From: Mucilaginibacter rigui
GTDB taxonomy: Bacteria > Bacteroidota > Bacteroidia > Sphingobacteriales > Sphingobacteriaceae
Reading direction: 5' to 3'
Length of the DNA stretch: 64,000 nt
Assembly (NCBI RefSeq): GCF_014773275.1
Contig: NZ_JACWMW010000002.1
Span: 1,302,001 to 1,366,000, forward strand
The translations under genes and the position numbers were made by a program. Below, piece after piece: positions 8,893 through 18,600 of this stretch. The notes below the pieces were generated by a model. It saw nothing but the letters and a program-made list of their open reading frames with translations. It was not told the DNA's origin and did not search any database. How positions within the stretch are numbered: position 1 is the first letter of the stretch; every line of letters begins with the position of its first letter.

Positions 8893-9807
8893 ATGTTTTT
8901 AGACAGGTTTATACAGCACATCAGGTTCGAGAAAAGATACTCGCCCCACACGGTATCAGCCTACCAGAGCGACCTTGAGCAATTTATGCTCTTTTTAAAC
9001 CCGCCCAACCAGCCGGTACAGGTTACAACCCCAACAGACATCAGCCATCACGACATCCGTAACTGGATGGTGCAATTAATGGATAACAAGCTGCTTGCAC
9101 GCTCAGTTAACCGTAAAATAGCCACACTGCGCAAATATTTTAAATTTTTACTGCAGGAGGGGATAATAACTACCAACCCTGCATCGCGCATCAACACACC
9201 TAAAGTACCCAAGAACCTGCCAACAGTGGTAGATAGTGATAAGCTAACCGGCATGCTTGATGGTAAAATGGATGCTGCCAATGAGAAAATTTTTACAGAT
9301 GATTTTGCCGGCCTGCGCGATAAACTGGTTATTGAGATGCTTTTTGGTACCGGCATGCGCCTGGCCGAAATTACCGGCATAAAAGAAACAGATATTAATT
9401 TGTACGAAGGAACTATAAAAGTTTTAGGTAAACGCAACAAACAGAGGATAATACCACTAAATAACGAGCTTATACTACTGTTAAAGCAATATAGCGGGGC
9501 AAAGAAAAGTGAAAATTTTCATAACAATTCCTTAACCTTTATCGTTACAAATAAAGGAGCGGATGCATATCCCAAGCTTATATATTTAATAGTGCAGAAA
9601 TATCTTTCACATATATCAACTCAGGATAAAAAGAGCCCGCACGTGTTAAGGCATACGTTTGCAACAAGCTTGCTAAACAACGGTGCCGATTTAAATGCTA
9701 TAAAGGAATTGCTTGGCCATGCTAACCTTAGCGCTACGCAAATTTATACGCACAATTCAGTAGAACGACTTAAATCTATTTATAAACAAGCCCATCCAAA
9801 GGCATAA
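8893..9807 (+). CDS. xerC: Tyrosine recombinase XerC/XerD (chromosome dimer resolution)
   Basis: 304 aa. SAM-like N-terminal DNA-binding domain (about 1-90) and catalytic domain with the full set of residues: Arg156 (GTGMRLAEI), Lys180, His250 and Arg253 (SPHVLRHTF), His276 (LLGHANL) and nucleophile Tyr285 (IYTH). The length and compact form are those of the housekeeping Xer enzymes and not of integrases. An upstream ATG at 8872 is in frame, but it lies inside the inverted repeat, and MFLDRFIQHIRFEKRYSPHT is the usual family N-terminus. The gene sits between rpsU and hpf, a neighbourhood seen in other Bacteroidota, 12 bases from hpf. Whether it acts alone or with a second Xer cannot be told. 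Confidence 0.93.
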   Translation: MFLDRFIQHIRFEKRYSPHTVSAYQSDLEQFMLFLNPPNQPVQVTTPTDISHHDIRNWMVQLMDNKLLARSVNRKIATLRKYFKFLLQEGIITTNPASRINTPKVPKNLPTVVDSDKLTGMLDGKMDAANEKIFTDDFAGLRDKLVIEMLFGTGMRLAEITGIKETDINLYEGTIKVLGKRNKQRIIPLNNELILLLKQYSGAKKSENFHNNSLTFIVTNKGADAYPKLIYLIVQKYLSHISTQDKKSPHVLRHTFATSLLNNGADLNAIKELLGHANLSATQIYTHNSVERLKSIYKQAHPKA

Positions 9808-9815
9808 AAAGGAGG
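9808..9815 (+). promoter_or_regulatory. Strong Shine-Dalgarno sequence of hpf
   Basis: AAAGGAGG lies in the 12-base gap between xerC and hpf, four bases from the ATG. It is the second near-perfect SD in this small cluster. Confidence 0.8.
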
Positions 9816-9819
9816 AAAA

Positions 9820-10167
9820 ATGAAAATTACAGTGCAATCTATTCACTTCACTGCAGACAAGAGATTACTTGATTTTATCCAAAAGAAAGTAGATAAGCTG
9901 GAGACGTTTTACGATCACATAATAAGTGGTGAAGTATATTTAAAGCTGGAGAACGTAGAGGATGAGGCTAATAAGATATCAGAGATAAAACTGATGCTGC
10001 CGGGTAACCAAATATTTGCAAAAGAGAAGTGCAAAACGTTTGAAGAGGCTACTGATTTGGTAGTTGAGAGCCTAAGGAAGCAAATTGAGAAACATAAAAC
10101 AAAAAAATCTATCGCTGCCGAAGCTGCTAAAAAAGCGGCCCTTGTAACGGAAGAAGATGATTTTTAG
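9820..10167 (+). CDS. hpf: Ribosome hibernation promoting factor HPF/RaiA (short form)
   Basis: 115 aa, a single beta-alpha-beta-beta-beta-alpha domain (KITVQSIHFTADKRLLDFIQKKVDKLETFYD) with the second helix in EATDLVVESLRKQIEKHK. It binds the 30S decoding site and inactivates or dimerises ribosomes in slow growth. The C-terminal dimerisation domain of long HPF is missing; a Lys/Ala-rich tail ends it. It is co-oriented with rpsU and xerC and closed by a strong terminator. The presence of a strong SD suggests shared translational logic with rpsU, which is inference. Confidence 0.92.
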   Translation: MKITVQSIHFTADKRLLDFIQKKVDKLETFYDHIISGEVYLKLENVEDEANKISEIKLMLPGNQIFAKEKCKTFEEATDLVVESLRKQIEKHKTKKSIAAEAAKKAALVTEEDDF

Positions 10168-10196
10168 GCATATAGCGCGGCAAAATTAAAGCCCGG

Positions 10197-10228
10197 ATCG
10201 GCAGGTTTAAAGCCTGCCGATTTTTTTT
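10197..10228 (+). terminator. Rho-independent terminator after hpf
   Basis: ATCGGCAGG pairs with CCTGCCGAT around a 7-base loop and is followed by eight T residues. Confidence 0.93.
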
Positions 10229-10238
10229 GCAAAAATAT

Positions 10239-10268
10239 TTTGTACAGCCTTAAATTTTTGTAGATTTG
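10239..10268 (+). promoter_or_regulatory. Promoter of the tRNA-tuf operon
   Basis: TTTG (10239-10242), 18 bases, then TAGATTTG (10261-10268) fit the Bacteroidota sigma consensus closely. It lies just after the hpf terminator. The ~135-base leader up to the first tRNA contains no gene; its end can fold (AAATTG/CAATTT with inner CCG/CGG) and is probably removed during tRNA maturation. Confidence 0.8.
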
Positions 10269-10410
10269 CAATCCCTTTCAGAGAGGCTTTAATCAGTCCC
10301 TTGATTATTGAGAGGGTGGTTCTTTAAATAGAAAAAAATAAGCGAAATATTATTTTGCAGCCCAAACCCCAAATTGCCGAAAGGTAAAAACGGTAACGGC
10401 GACAATTTAA

Positions 10411-10483
10411 GCCTCCTTAGCTCAGCTGGTAGAGCGACTGACTTGTAATCAGTAGGTCATTGGTTCGATCCCGATAGGAGGCT
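10411..10483 (+). tRNA. tRNA-Thr(TGT)
   Basis: 73 bases. Acceptor GCCTCCT/AGGAGGC, D arm GCTCAGCTGGTAGAGC, anticodon loop CTTGTAA closed by ACTGA/TCAGT, T loop TTCGATC. Discriminator T; CCA is not encoded. Confidence 0.97.
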
Positions 10484-10489
10484 CTGTTT

Positions 10490-10540
10490 ATTTCGGAAAT
10501 ATGGTACTTAGCTTCCAATTGAGTATTATAAATCCGAAAT
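10490..10540 (+). repeat. Short dyad between tRNA-Thr and tRNA-Tyr
   Basis: ATTTCGGA (10490-10497) and TCCGAAAT (10533-10540) could bracket the spacer as a stem and guide processing of the tRNA precursor. Only 8 bp, so it may be chance. Confidence 0.4.
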
Positions 10541-10547
10541 CAACAAT

Positions 10548-10628
10548 GGGGGGATACCAGAGCGGTCAAATGGGGCGGACTGTAAATCCGCTGCTTCGGC
10601 TACGAAGGTTCGAATCCTTCTCCCCCCA
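10548..10628 (+). tRNA. tRNA-Tyr(GTA)
   Basis: 81 bases with the long variable arm of class II tRNAs. Acceptor GGGGGGA/TCCCCCC, anticodon loop CTGTAAA closed by GCGGA/TCCGC, T loop TTCGAAT. Discriminator A; CCA not encoded. Confidence 0.97.
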
Positions 10629-10635
10629 CTTTTAA

Positions 10636-10705
10636 TTAGTGAGTTATTGAATTGGTGAATTAGTGAATTAAAATTCACTCAATCGCTAAATCAGTAATTC
10701 ACTAA
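10636..10705 (+). repeat. Low-complexity inverted repeat between tRNA-Tyr and tRNA-Gly
   Basis: Nested complementary words: TTAGTGA/TCACTAA (outer), GTGAATTA/TAATTCAC (middle), AGTGAATT/AATTCACT (inner, 2-base spacer). The same words recur in other gaps of the window. Confidence 0.7.
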
Positions 10706-10713
10706 CTATTTTT

Positions 10714-10786
10714 GCGGAAGTAGCTCAGTTGGTAGAGCGATAGCCTTCCAAGCTATAGGTCGAGAGTTCGAACCTCTTCTTCCGCT
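10714..10786 (+). tRNA. tRNA-Gly(TCC)
   Basis: 73 bases. Acceptor GCGGAAG/CTTCCGC, anticodon loop CTTCCAA closed by ATAGC/GCTAT, T loop TTCGAAC. Discriminator T; CCA not encoded. Confidence 0.97.
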
Positions 10787-10865
10787 CTTTAAAAGGTGAG
10801 CAGCATGCGGTTCGCGGCAGGCAGGTAACTGTAAGCTGATAACTAACAACTGCAAACCAACATTA

Positions 10866-10937
<72 letters not shown>

Positions 10938-11003
10938 CAGATACTTTTAATAATATAAAGTACATTAAGTTTAATAAATTAACCTACAAATAAAAAATAA
11001 ATC

Positions 11004-12191
11004 ATGGCAAAAGAAAAGTTTGACCGCAGCAAGCCGCACTTAAACATCGGCACTATCGGTCACGTTGACCACGGCAAAACAACCCTTACTGCAGCTATCA
11101 CTAAAGTATTAGCTGATGCAGGTTTATCAGAAGCACGTTCATTTGAATCAATTGACTCTGCTCCTGAAGAAAAAGAGCGTGGTATTACTATCAACACCGC
11201 GCACGTTGAGTACTCAACTGCTAACCGTCACTATGCACACGTTGACTGTCCAGGTCACGCGGATTACGTGAAAAACATGGTTACAGGTGCTGCTCAGATG
11301 GACGGTGCTATCATCGTAGTTGCTGCAACTGACGGTCCGATGCCACAAACTCGTGAGCACATCTTGCTTGCTCGTCAGGTAGGTGTACCTTCATTGGTTG
11401 TATTCATGAACAAAGTGGATATGGTTGATGATCCTGAACTATTAGAATTAGTTGAAATGGAGATCCGTGAATTATTATCATTCTACGATTTCCCTGGTGA
11501 TGATATCCCGGTTATCCAAGGTTCTGCATTGGGTGGCTTAAATGCTGATCCGAAATGGGTTGCAAAAATTATGGAATTAATGGATGCTGTAGATAACTAC
11601 ATTCCAATTCCTCCACGTTTAACTGACCTTCCTTTCTTGATGCCTGTTGAGGACGTATTCTCGATCACTGGTCGTGGTACTGTTGCAACCGGTCGTATCG
11701 AGCGTGGTGTTATCAACTCTGGTGAGCAGGTTGACATCCTGGGTATGGGTGCTGAGAACTTAAAATCAACCGTAACAGGTGTTGAGATGTTCCGCAAGAT
11801 CCTTGACCGTGGCGAAGCTGGTGATAACGTAGGTTTATTACTACGTGGTATTGAGAAAACTGATATCCGCAGGGGTATGGTTATCTGTAAACCAGGTTCA
11901 GTAAACCCACACACTGATTTCAAAGCAGAGGTTTACGTATTATCAAAAGCAGAAGGTGGCCGTCACACTCCATTCTTCAATAAATACCGTCCGCAATTCT
12001 ATTTCCGTACAACTGACGTAACAGGTGAGATCACCTTAGCTGAAGGTGTAGAAATGGTTATGCCAGGTGATAACGTTACTATCACTGTAAAGCTGATCAA
12101 CGCTATTGCTATGGAAAAAGGTCTACGTTTCGCTATCCGTGAAGGTGGTAGAACAGTAGGTGCTGGTCAGGTAACTGAAATATTAGCATAA
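11004..12191 (+). CDS. tuf: Elongation factor Tu
   Basis: 395 aa, normal length. It carries aminoacyl-tRNA to the ribosomal A site. P-loop GHVDHGKT at 19-26, effector region RGITI, DCPGH and NKVD motifs of the GTPase domain, then the two beta-barrel domains. It is preceded by an A-rich leader without Shine-Dalgarno, usual for highly expressed Bacteroidota genes, and follows the four tRNA genes from which it is probably transcribed. This tRNA-tuf order is the same as the tufB operon of E. coli. A hairpin follows the stop. Confidence 0.99.
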   Translation: MAKEKFDRSKPHLNIGTIGHVDHGKTTLTAAITKVLADAGLSEARSFESIDSAPEEKERGITINTAHVEYSTANRHYAHVDCPGHADYVKNMVTGAAQMDGAIIVVAATDGPMPQTREHILLARQVGVPSLVVFMNKVDMVDDPELLELVEMEIRELLSFYDFPGDDIPVIQGSALGGLNADPKWVAKIMELMDAVDNYIPIPPRLTDLPFLMPVEDVFSITGRGTVATGRIERGVINSGEQVDILGMGAENLKSTVTGVEMFRKILDRGEAGDNVGLLLRGIEKTDIRRGMVICKPGSVNPHTDFKAEVYVLSKAEGGRHTPFFNKYRPQFYFRTTDVTGEITLAEGVEMVMPGDNVTITVKLINAIAMEKGLRFAIREGGRTVGAGQVTEILA

Positions 12192-12233
12192 TTACAATAC
12201 CCTTAATTGGGTAGCAAAACGGTTAATTTTGTA

Positions 12234-12267
12234 TAAAGTACCGGGGCTTTTGTCTCGGTACTTTATT
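12234..12267 (+). terminator. Hairpin after tuf
   Basis: ATAAAGTACCG pairs with CGGTACTTTAT (11 bp) around a 12-base loop. No good T-run follows, so it may be a partial terminator or an RNA-end-protecting stem before tRNA-Trp. Confidence 0.65.
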
Positions 12268-12317
12268 CACAATAAGCAAATACAATACAACTCTTCGATA
12301 TTTTGGAGATAGTATAC

Positions 12318-12388
12318 ACGGGAATAGTTCAACGGTAGAATAGAGGTCTCCAAAACCTTTGATCAGGGTTCGAATCCTTGTTCCCGTG
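12318..12388 (+). tRNA. tRNA-Trp(CCA)
   Basis: 71 bases. Acceptor ACGGGAA/TTCCCGT with discriminator G, D arm GTTC...GAAT, anticodon loop CTCCAAA in a GAGGT/ACCTT stem, T arm CAGGG/CCTTG. The 3' CCA is not encoded. Its place between tuf and secE is conserved in many bacteria. Confidence 0.96.
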
Positions 12389-12405
12389 CATAAGCAATTA
12401 ATAAA

Positions 12406-12600
12406 ATGGCAGGCGTAGCTGAATATATTAAAGAATCATACATTGAGTTGACCGAGAAAGTAACCTGGCCAACCTGGAGAGAGTTGCAAAGCAGCGCCGT
12501 ATTGGTGTTGGTAGCTGCAATTATTATTGCTATGCTTATTTTTGGTATGGACCAGATAATCGGCTATTTGCTTAATCAGTTTTATACATCACTAACCTAA
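12406..12600 (+). CDS. secE: Protein translocase subunit SecE
   Basis: 64 aa, the short single-span form. An amphipathic N-terminal helix with the conserved EKVTWPTWRE segment is followed by one membrane span (VLVLVAAIIIAMLIFGM) and a short end. It clamps SecY in the inner-membrane translocon. It lies 17 bases after tRNA-Trp and 11 before nusG, the standard gene order. No Shine-Dalgarno is visible. Confidence 0.96.
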   Translation: MAGVAEYIKESYIELTEKVTWPTWRELQSSAVLVLVAAIIIAMLIFGMDQIIGYLLNQFYTSLT

Positions 12601-12611
12601 TTATATAATAG

Positions 12612-13154
12612 ATGAGTGAGCAATTAAAATGGTACGTAGTTAGGGCCATTAGTGGTAAAGAAAAAAAGGTAAAGCAATATATAGATGCGGAAGTAAACAG
12701 GTTGGGTATAACACACCTTGTGCCGCAGGTATTGATCCCTACCGAGAAATATTACCAGATGCGTGATGGTAAAAAGATAGCTAAAGAGCGTAATTATTTC
12801 CCGGGCTACGTATTAATGGAAGCCGCGCTTGATGGTGAACTGGAGCACGTTATTAAGAATATTAATAGCGTTATTGGCTTTTTGGGTGATAAGGCAGGTA
12901 ATGCCATCCCTTTACGCCAGGCCGAAGTTAATCGTATTTTAGGTAAGGTGGATGAGATGAGCGCACAAGGCGAAACCATGAATGTGCCATATTACGTTGG
13001 CGAAAACGTTAAAGTAATGGATGGACCTTTCAACGGATTTAGCGGTGTGATAGAAGAGGTGAACGAAGAGAAAAAGAAATTAAAAGTAATGGTAAAGATA
13101 TTTGGGCGCCGTACGCCGCTTGAATTGAATTACATGCAGGTAGAGAAAGAATAG
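12612..13154 (+). CDS. nusG: Transcription termination/antitermination factor NusG
   Basis: 180 aa. The NGN domain begins [18 protein letters not shown] and the C-terminal KOW domain includes [19 protein letters not shown]. It binds the clamp helices of RNA polymerase and couples transcription to Rho or to ribosomes. Length and order (secE-nusG-rplK) are standard. A 197-base gap with repeated inverted words follows before rplK, so rplK may have its own start or an mRNA leader. Confidence 0.98.
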   Translation: MSEQLKWYVVRAISGKEKKVKQYIDAEVNRLGITHLVPQVLIPTEKYYQMRDGKKIAKERNYFPGYVLMEAALDGELEHVIKNINSVIGFLGDKAGNAIPLRQAEVNRILGKVDEMSAQGETMNVPYYVGENVKVMDGPFNGFSGVIEEVNEEKKKLKVMVKIFGRRTPLELNYMQVEKE

Positions 13155-13170
13155 TTTAGTGATTGGTAAA

Positions 13171-13283
13171 TGGTTGATTTGTGAATAGTTGACCCAAGCC
13201 TGACCTAACATATACAATATTATATACACAGAGCGTTTGATAATACACGAGTGGCAACTACTCACCACTCCCAAAATCAACCA
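13171..13283 (+). repeat. Imperfect inverted repeat in the nusG-rplK gap
   Basis: TGGTTGATTT (13171-13180) pairs with AAATCAACCA (13274-13283). Shorter AGTTG/CAACT and GTGA/TCAC words lie around it. The gap holds no gene I can support. It could act as the leader of the rplKA mRNA, where uL1 autoregulation is expected, but no L1 site is recognised. Confidence 0.55.
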
Positions 13284-13351
13284 CTCACAAAATCTTAAAT
13301 GTTACTTAGCTTCCACTTACTAACATTGAGTTATAATTAAAACAAATCAAA

Positions 13352-13792
13352 ATGGCAAAAGAAGTCGGTGCGATGGTAAAGCTACAAGTGAAGGGCGGCG
13401 CTGCAAACCCATCTCCACCAATTGGCCCAGCATTGGGTGCAAAGGGTGTGAACATTATGGAGTTTTGCAAGCAGTTCAACGCACGTACCCAGGACAAACC
13501 TGGTAAAGTGTTACCTGTAGTTATTACTGTTTATGTCGACAAGTCTTTCGATTTTATCATTAAAACACCTCCGGTGGCTATACAACTTTTAGAAGTTACA
13601 GGCCTAAAGAGTGGTTCGGCAGAGCCCAACCGTAAAAAAGTTGCCAGTGTAAACTGGGAGCAGGTTGAGACCATTGCTAAAGATAAAATGACTGATTTGA
13701 ATGCATTTACAGTAGAATCAGCCATGAAAATGGTGGCAGGTACTGCCCGCAGTATGGGGATAACCGTATCAGGTACGGCACCCTGGAATTAA
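13352..13792 (+). CDS. rplK: 50S ribosomal protein uL11
   Basis: 146 aa, normal length. [21 protein letters not shown] is the invariant N-terminal signature with the conserved prolines; [17 protein letters not shown] and the C-terminal RNA-binding helices follow. It forms the base of the GTPase-associated stalk on 23S rRNA. The leader is A-rich without Shine-Dalgarno. Confidence 0.99.
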   Translation: MAKEVGAMVKLQVKGGAANPSPPIGPALGAKGVNIMEFCKQFNARTQDKPGKVLPVVITVYVDKSFDFIIKTPPVAIQLLEVTGLKSGSAEPNRKKVASVNWEQVETIAKDKMTDLNAFTVESAMKMVAGTARSMGITVSGTAPWN

Positions 13793-13819
13793 TTAATTTA
13801 TACAAATCAGTTTAAGACA

Positions 13820-14518
13820 GTGGCTAGATTAACAAAAAATCAAAAAGTGGCACTCTCCAAGATTGAGGCAAACAAAACATACACTTTAGAAGCAGCATCA
13901 TCACTGGTAAAGGAATTAACCAATACCAAATTTGATTCATCTGTTGATATTGATGTACGTTTAGGTGTTGACCCGCGTAAAGCCAATCAAATGGTACGTG
14001 GTATAGCAACATTACCTCATGGAACCGGTAAAACTGTACGTGTATTGGTGCTTTGTACTCCAGATAAGGAGCAAGAAGCTAAAGATGCAGGTGCGGATTT
14101 TGTTGGCTTGGATGATTATATTGCCAAGATTGAAGGCGGATGGACTGATGTTGATATTATCATCACTATGCCAAGCGTTATGGCTAAGGTAGGTCGTTTG
14201 GGCAGAATATTAGGCCCGCGTAACCTTATGCCTAACCCTAAATCAGGAACAGTAACACCAGAAGTTGGTAAAGCTGTTGCTGACGTAAAAGGTGGTAAGA
14301 TCGATTTCAAGGTTGACAAAACCGGTATCATCCATACCTCAATAGGAAAAGCATCTTTCACTGCTGAGAAAATTTATGAGAACGCATTAGAAGTATTGCA
14401 AACTATCTCTAAATTAAAACCATCAGCAGCAAAAGGCACATATTTTAAGAGCATACATATCTCTTCAACCATGTCGCCGGGTATTACAATTGAAACTAAA
14501 TCAGTAGCGGGGATCTAA
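13820..14518 (+). CDS. rplA: 50S ribosomal protein uL1
   Basis: 232 aa, starting at GTG. Conserved [20 protein letters not shown] and [21 protein letters not shown] segments are present. It forms the mobile L1 stalk and in many bacteria represses its own operon mRNA. The GTG start is placed by the family N-terminus ARLTKNQK. It ends two bases before rplJ, leaving no room for a separate L10 leader. Confidence 0.99.
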   Translation: MARLTKNQKVALSKIEANKTYTLEAASSLVKELTNTKFDSSVDIDVRLGVDPRKANQMVRGIATLPHGTGKTVRVLVLCTPDKEQEAKDAGADFVGLDDYIAKIEGGWTDVDIIITMPSVMAKVGRLGRILGPRNLMPNPKSGTVTPEVGKAVADVKGGKIDFKVDKTGIIHTSIGKASFTAEKIYENALEVLQTISKLKPSAAKGTYFKSIHISSTMSPGITIETKSVAGI

Positions 14519-14520
14519 TC

Positions 14521-15039
14521 ATGAATAAAGAAGAAAAACACGACCTTGTTCTTGCCCTTGCTGATCAGATTAAAGAGTACGGTAATTTTTATATTACTGA
14601 TACTGCTGATCTAACGGTTGCAAAAGTAAACAATATCCGTCGTCAGTGTTTCGAGGCTGATATCACCATGCAGGTTGCAAAAAATAGCTTGATCAAAAAA
14701 GCTATGGAAGCAGCAGAAGGTGATTTTACCCCGATTTATGATGTATTAAAAGGTTCTTCATCAATCCTTTTCTCAAAATCAGCAACTGCCCCGGCAAAGT
14801 TGATCAAAGCTTTAAGGAAAAAAGGTGATAAACCAGTTTTAAAAGCAGCATACATTGATTCAGCGATATTCATCGGCGATAATCAATTAGATACTTTGAC
14901 CAAATTGAAGTCAAAAGAACAATTGATCGGCGAGATAGTAGGCTTACTGCAATCACCAGCAAAGAACGTTATTTCTGCATTACAATCAGGCGGAAATATA
15001 TTAGCAGGTGTTGTAAAAACATTACAAGAAAGAGGTTAA
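14521..15039 (+). CDS. rplJ: 50S ribosomal protein uL10
   Basis: 172 aa. Conserved N-terminal KEEKHDLVLALADQIKEY and a globular domain (QVAKNSLIKKAMEAAEG) are followed by a C-terminal helix that carries bL12 dimers. It links the stalk to uL11 and 23S rRNA. The start is immediately after rplA. Confidence 0.98.
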   Translation: MNKEEKHDLVLALADQIKEYGNFYITDTADLTVAKVNNIRRQCFEADITMQVAKNSLIKKAMEAAEGDFTPIYDVLKGSSSILFSKSATAPAKLIKALRKKGDKPVLKAAYIDSAIFIGDNQLDTLTKLKSKEQLIGEIVGLLQSPAKNVISALQSGGNILAGVVKTLQERG

Positions 15040-15097
15040 CGAACACCTTAAAGTTCGATATTAAACAAAAAGCATTAAGTAAAAAATAAAAAATAAA

Positions 15098-15481
15098 ATG
15101 GCGGATTTAAAAGCGTTTGCTGAACAGTTGGTAAACTTAACAGTAAAGGAAGTAAACGAATTAGCTCAGATCTTAAAAGACGAGTATGGCATTGAGCCTG
15201 CTGCTGCAGCTGTTGCTGCTGCACCAGCTGCTGGTGGTGGCGATGACGCTCCTGCTGCTGCTGCTGAGCAAACTGCATTTGACGTAATCCTGAAAGAAGC
15301 AGGTGGTTCAAAATTAGCAGTTGTTAAATTAGTAAAAGACTTAACTGGCTTAGGTTTGAAAGAAGCTAAAGATTTAGTTGACGGTGCACCTAAAGAGGTT
15401 AAAACCGGTGTTACTAAAGAAGAAGCTCAATCTTTGAAATCTCAATTAGAAGAAGCTGGAGCAGTAGTTGAGGTTAAATAA
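15098..15481 (+). CDS. rplL: 50S ribosomal protein bL12 (L7/L12)
   Basis: 127 aa. An N-terminal dimerisation domain (about 1-35), an Ala-rich flexible hinge (about 40-62, containing [14 protein letters not shown]) and a C-terminal factor-binding domain ([32 protein letters not shown]). It recruits translational GTPases to the ribosome. A hairpin after it separates it from rpoB. Confidence 0.99.
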   Translation: MADLKAFAEQLVNLTVKEVNELAQILKDEYGIEPAAAAVAAAPAAGGGDDAPAAAAEQTAFDVILKEAGGSKLAVVKLVKDLTGLGLKEAKDLVDGAPKEVKTGVTKEEAQSLKSQLEEAGAVVEVK

Positions 15482-15506
15482 TTTAACCACACACACAATA
15501 GCATCA

Positions 15507-15532
15507 GACTCCGACCATTTTTGGTCGGGGTC
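15507..15532 (+). terminator. Attenuator-like hairpin between rplL and rpoB
   Basis: GACTCCGACC pairs with GGTCGGGGTC around ATTTTT. There is only a weak T-rich tail, so partial read-through into rpoB is expected, as known for the rplL-rpoB gap in other bacteria. Confidence 0.75.
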
Positions 15533-15670
15533 TATTGCTGTTTATACACGTCTTGAAACAGTATAAAGCCCGGGATTTGCTTTTTACGATGAAGTACAGC
15601 AAGCTAACTGCCTGTAGTACACCACAAATCCCAACATAAATACAGGTTTAATAAATTAAATTATAACACC

Positions 15671-18600
15671 TTGGCAAACAATAATAACCAAAGAGTAAAC
15701 TTTGCAACCAGCAGAAAGGTACTTGATTACCCCGATTTCCTGGATGTACAGTTACAATCTTTCCAGGAATTTTTTCAATTGGAAACCACGTCAGACAACC
15801 GCTACAAAGAGGGGTTGTTTAAAGTATTTGCCGAAAACTTTCCTATTTCAGACTCAAGGAACATCTTCGTTTTAGAGTTTCTTGATTACTTTATTGATCC
15901 GCCACGTTACGATATACGCGAGTGTATTGAGCGCGGGTTAACTTACAGTGTGCCATTAAAAGCAAAACTTCGCTTATCATGTAATGATGCTGAGCACGAA
16001 GATTTTGAAACAATTGTACAGGACGTGTACCTGGGAACTATCCCTTACATGACACCTAAAGGTACATTTGTTATCAATGGTGCCGAGCGTGTAATTGTAT
16101 CACAGTTACACCGTTCACCAGGTGTGTTCTTTGGCCAAAGCCGCCACACCAACGGTACAAAATTATACTCGGCCCGTGTTATACCTTTCAAAGGTTCATG
16201 GATTGAGTTTGCTACTGACGTTAATAACGTGATGTACGCATACATTGACCGTAAAAAGAAATTCCCGGTTACTACGCTTCTTCGTGCAATAGGCTACGAT
16301 TCTGATAAAGACATATTAGAATTATTTGAGCTTGCAGACGAGGTTAAAGTAAGCAAATCAGGCCTGAAGAAATTCATAGGCCGTAAGCTTGCTGCAAGGG
16401 TGCTTAAAAAATGGGTTGAGGATTTTGTGGATGAAGATACCGGTGAAGTGGTTTCTATCGATCGTAACGAGATCATCCTTGAGCGTGAAACCGTATTGGA
16501 AGACGACCATATTGATATGATCATTGATGCAGGTGTTAAAACCATCATCCTTAACAAGGAAGATGCTGCCACCAGTGGTGATTATACTATTATATATAAT
16601 ACGTTACAAAAAGATACTTCAAACTCAGAGAAAGAAGCGGTTGAGCATATCTACCGTCAATTACGTAACGCTGAACCACCTGATGAAGAAACAGCACGTG
16701 GTATCATCGACAGGTTATTCTTCTCTGATAAAAGATATGATTTGGGTGATGTGGGCAGGTACCGCATCAACCGTAAATTAAAGCTGAATACTTCTGACGA
16801 TACAAAAGTATTAACCAAGCAAGATATCATAGCGATTGTGAAATACCTGATCAAATTAATCAACTCAAAAGCTGAGGTGGATGATATTGATCACTTGTCA
16901 AACCGTCGTGTTCGTACTGTTGGTGAGCAGCTTTATGCACAGTTTGGTGTAGGTTTAGCGCGTATGGCACGTACCATCCGCGAGCGTATGAACATTCGTG
17001 ATAACGAGGTGTTCACACCAACCGACCTGATCAATGCGCGTACATTATCATCTGTGATCAACTCGTTCTTCGGAACAAACCAGTTATCACAGTTTATGGA
17101 CCAAACCAACCCACTGGCAGAGATCACGCACAAGCGTCGTCTGTCAGCCCTTGGGCCCGGCGGTCTGTCGCGTGAGCGTGCAGGTTTCGAGGTTCGTGAC
17201 GTTCACTACACCCACTACGGTAGGTTGTGTACTATCGAAACCCCGGAAGGACCAAATATTGGTTTGATATCATCACTTTGCGTACACGCCAAGATTAACA
17301 ACTTAGGCTTCATCGAAACACCATACAAACGTGTGGTTGACGGTAAAGTACAGGTTGATGAACCGGTTATCTACTTATCTGCCGAAGATGAGGATGGAAA
17401 AACCATTGGCCAGGCAAATGCTTACTACGATGATAAAGGTGTATTCGCTAACCCACGTGTAAAAGCACGTTTTGAAGGTGATTTCCCTATTATCGACCCG
17501 GATAAGCTGGATCTGATGGATATCGCTCCAAACCAGATCACTTCAATCGCGGCTTCATTAATTCCGTTCCTGGAGCATGATGATGCTAACCGTGCATTGA
17601 TGGGATCAAACATGCAACGCCAGGCTGTACCATTATTACGCCCTGAAGCGCCAATTGTAGGTACCGGTTTGGAAGGCCGTGTAGCAAAAGACTCTCGTAC
17701 ACTGATCAACGCCGAAGGCGATGGTGTGGTTGAGTATGTTGATGCTAACGAAATAAAAATTAAGTATGACCGTAACGAGCTTGACCGCCTGATATCATTT
17801 GATGGCGACACAAAAAGTTACCTGTTAACTAAATTCAAGAAAACCAACCAAAGCACTACCATCAACTTAAAACCTATCGTTAAGAAAGGTCAGCGAGTTA
17901 CAAAAGGTGAAGTACTTTGCGAGGGCTACGCTACCCAGAATGGTGAGCTTGCCTTGGGCCGTAACCTTAAAGTGGCATTTATGCCTTGGCAGGGTTACAA
18001 CTTTGAGGATGCGATCGTAATTTCTGAGCGTGTAGTATCTCAGGATATATTTACATCACTTCACGTTGAAGAATTTGAACTGGAAGTACGTGATACAAAA
18101 CGTGGCGAAGAGGAATTGACACCGGATATCCCTAACGTATCAGAAGAAGCTACCAAAGACCTTGACGAAGACGGTATCATCCGTGTTGGTGCCGAGGTTA
18201 AAGAAGGCGATATCCTGATCGGTAAGATCACTCCAAAAGGTGAATCAGACCCTTCACCGGAAGAAAAACTGTTACGTGCCATATTTGGTGATAAAGCAGG
18301 CGATGTTAAGGATGCATCATTAAAAACTCCGCCGTCTATCGCGGGTGTTGTTATTGATACCAAACTTTTCAGCCGTGCTAAGAAAACCACTAAAGCAGAA
18401 GAAAAAGCACAAATTGAAAAACTTGATGCTAAACATGATAAAGCTGTAAAAGATCTTAAAAACACTTTGATCGAAAAGTTATTTGAGATTGTTAACGGTA
18501 AAACATCACAAGGTGTTTACAATGTTTACAAAGAGCTATTTGTTGCTAAAGGCGTTAAATTCACTCAGAAAATTCTGACTGAGCTTAACTACGAAAACAT

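Noticed and set aside
8893..9807. xerC as an integrase of a mobile element next to tRNA genes
   Set aside because: Size and sequence fit the housekeeping recombinase; there are no att-like direct repeats at the tRNA ends, no excisionase and no cargo genes.
13080..13280. Small minus-strand frame over the nusG end and following gap
   Set aside because: No start signal or recognisable protein; half of it is antisense to the NusG KOW domain.
15075..15311. A minus-strand Gln-rich reading frame opposite rplL
   Set aside because: It is the shadow of the Ala-rich hinge codons of bL12 (GCT/GCA read as AGC/TGC frames) and has no homologous look or start signals.
17060..17170. Rifampicin-resistance changes in rpoB
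   Set aside because: The key Asp, His and Ser positions carry the usual residues, so no resistance allele is indicated.
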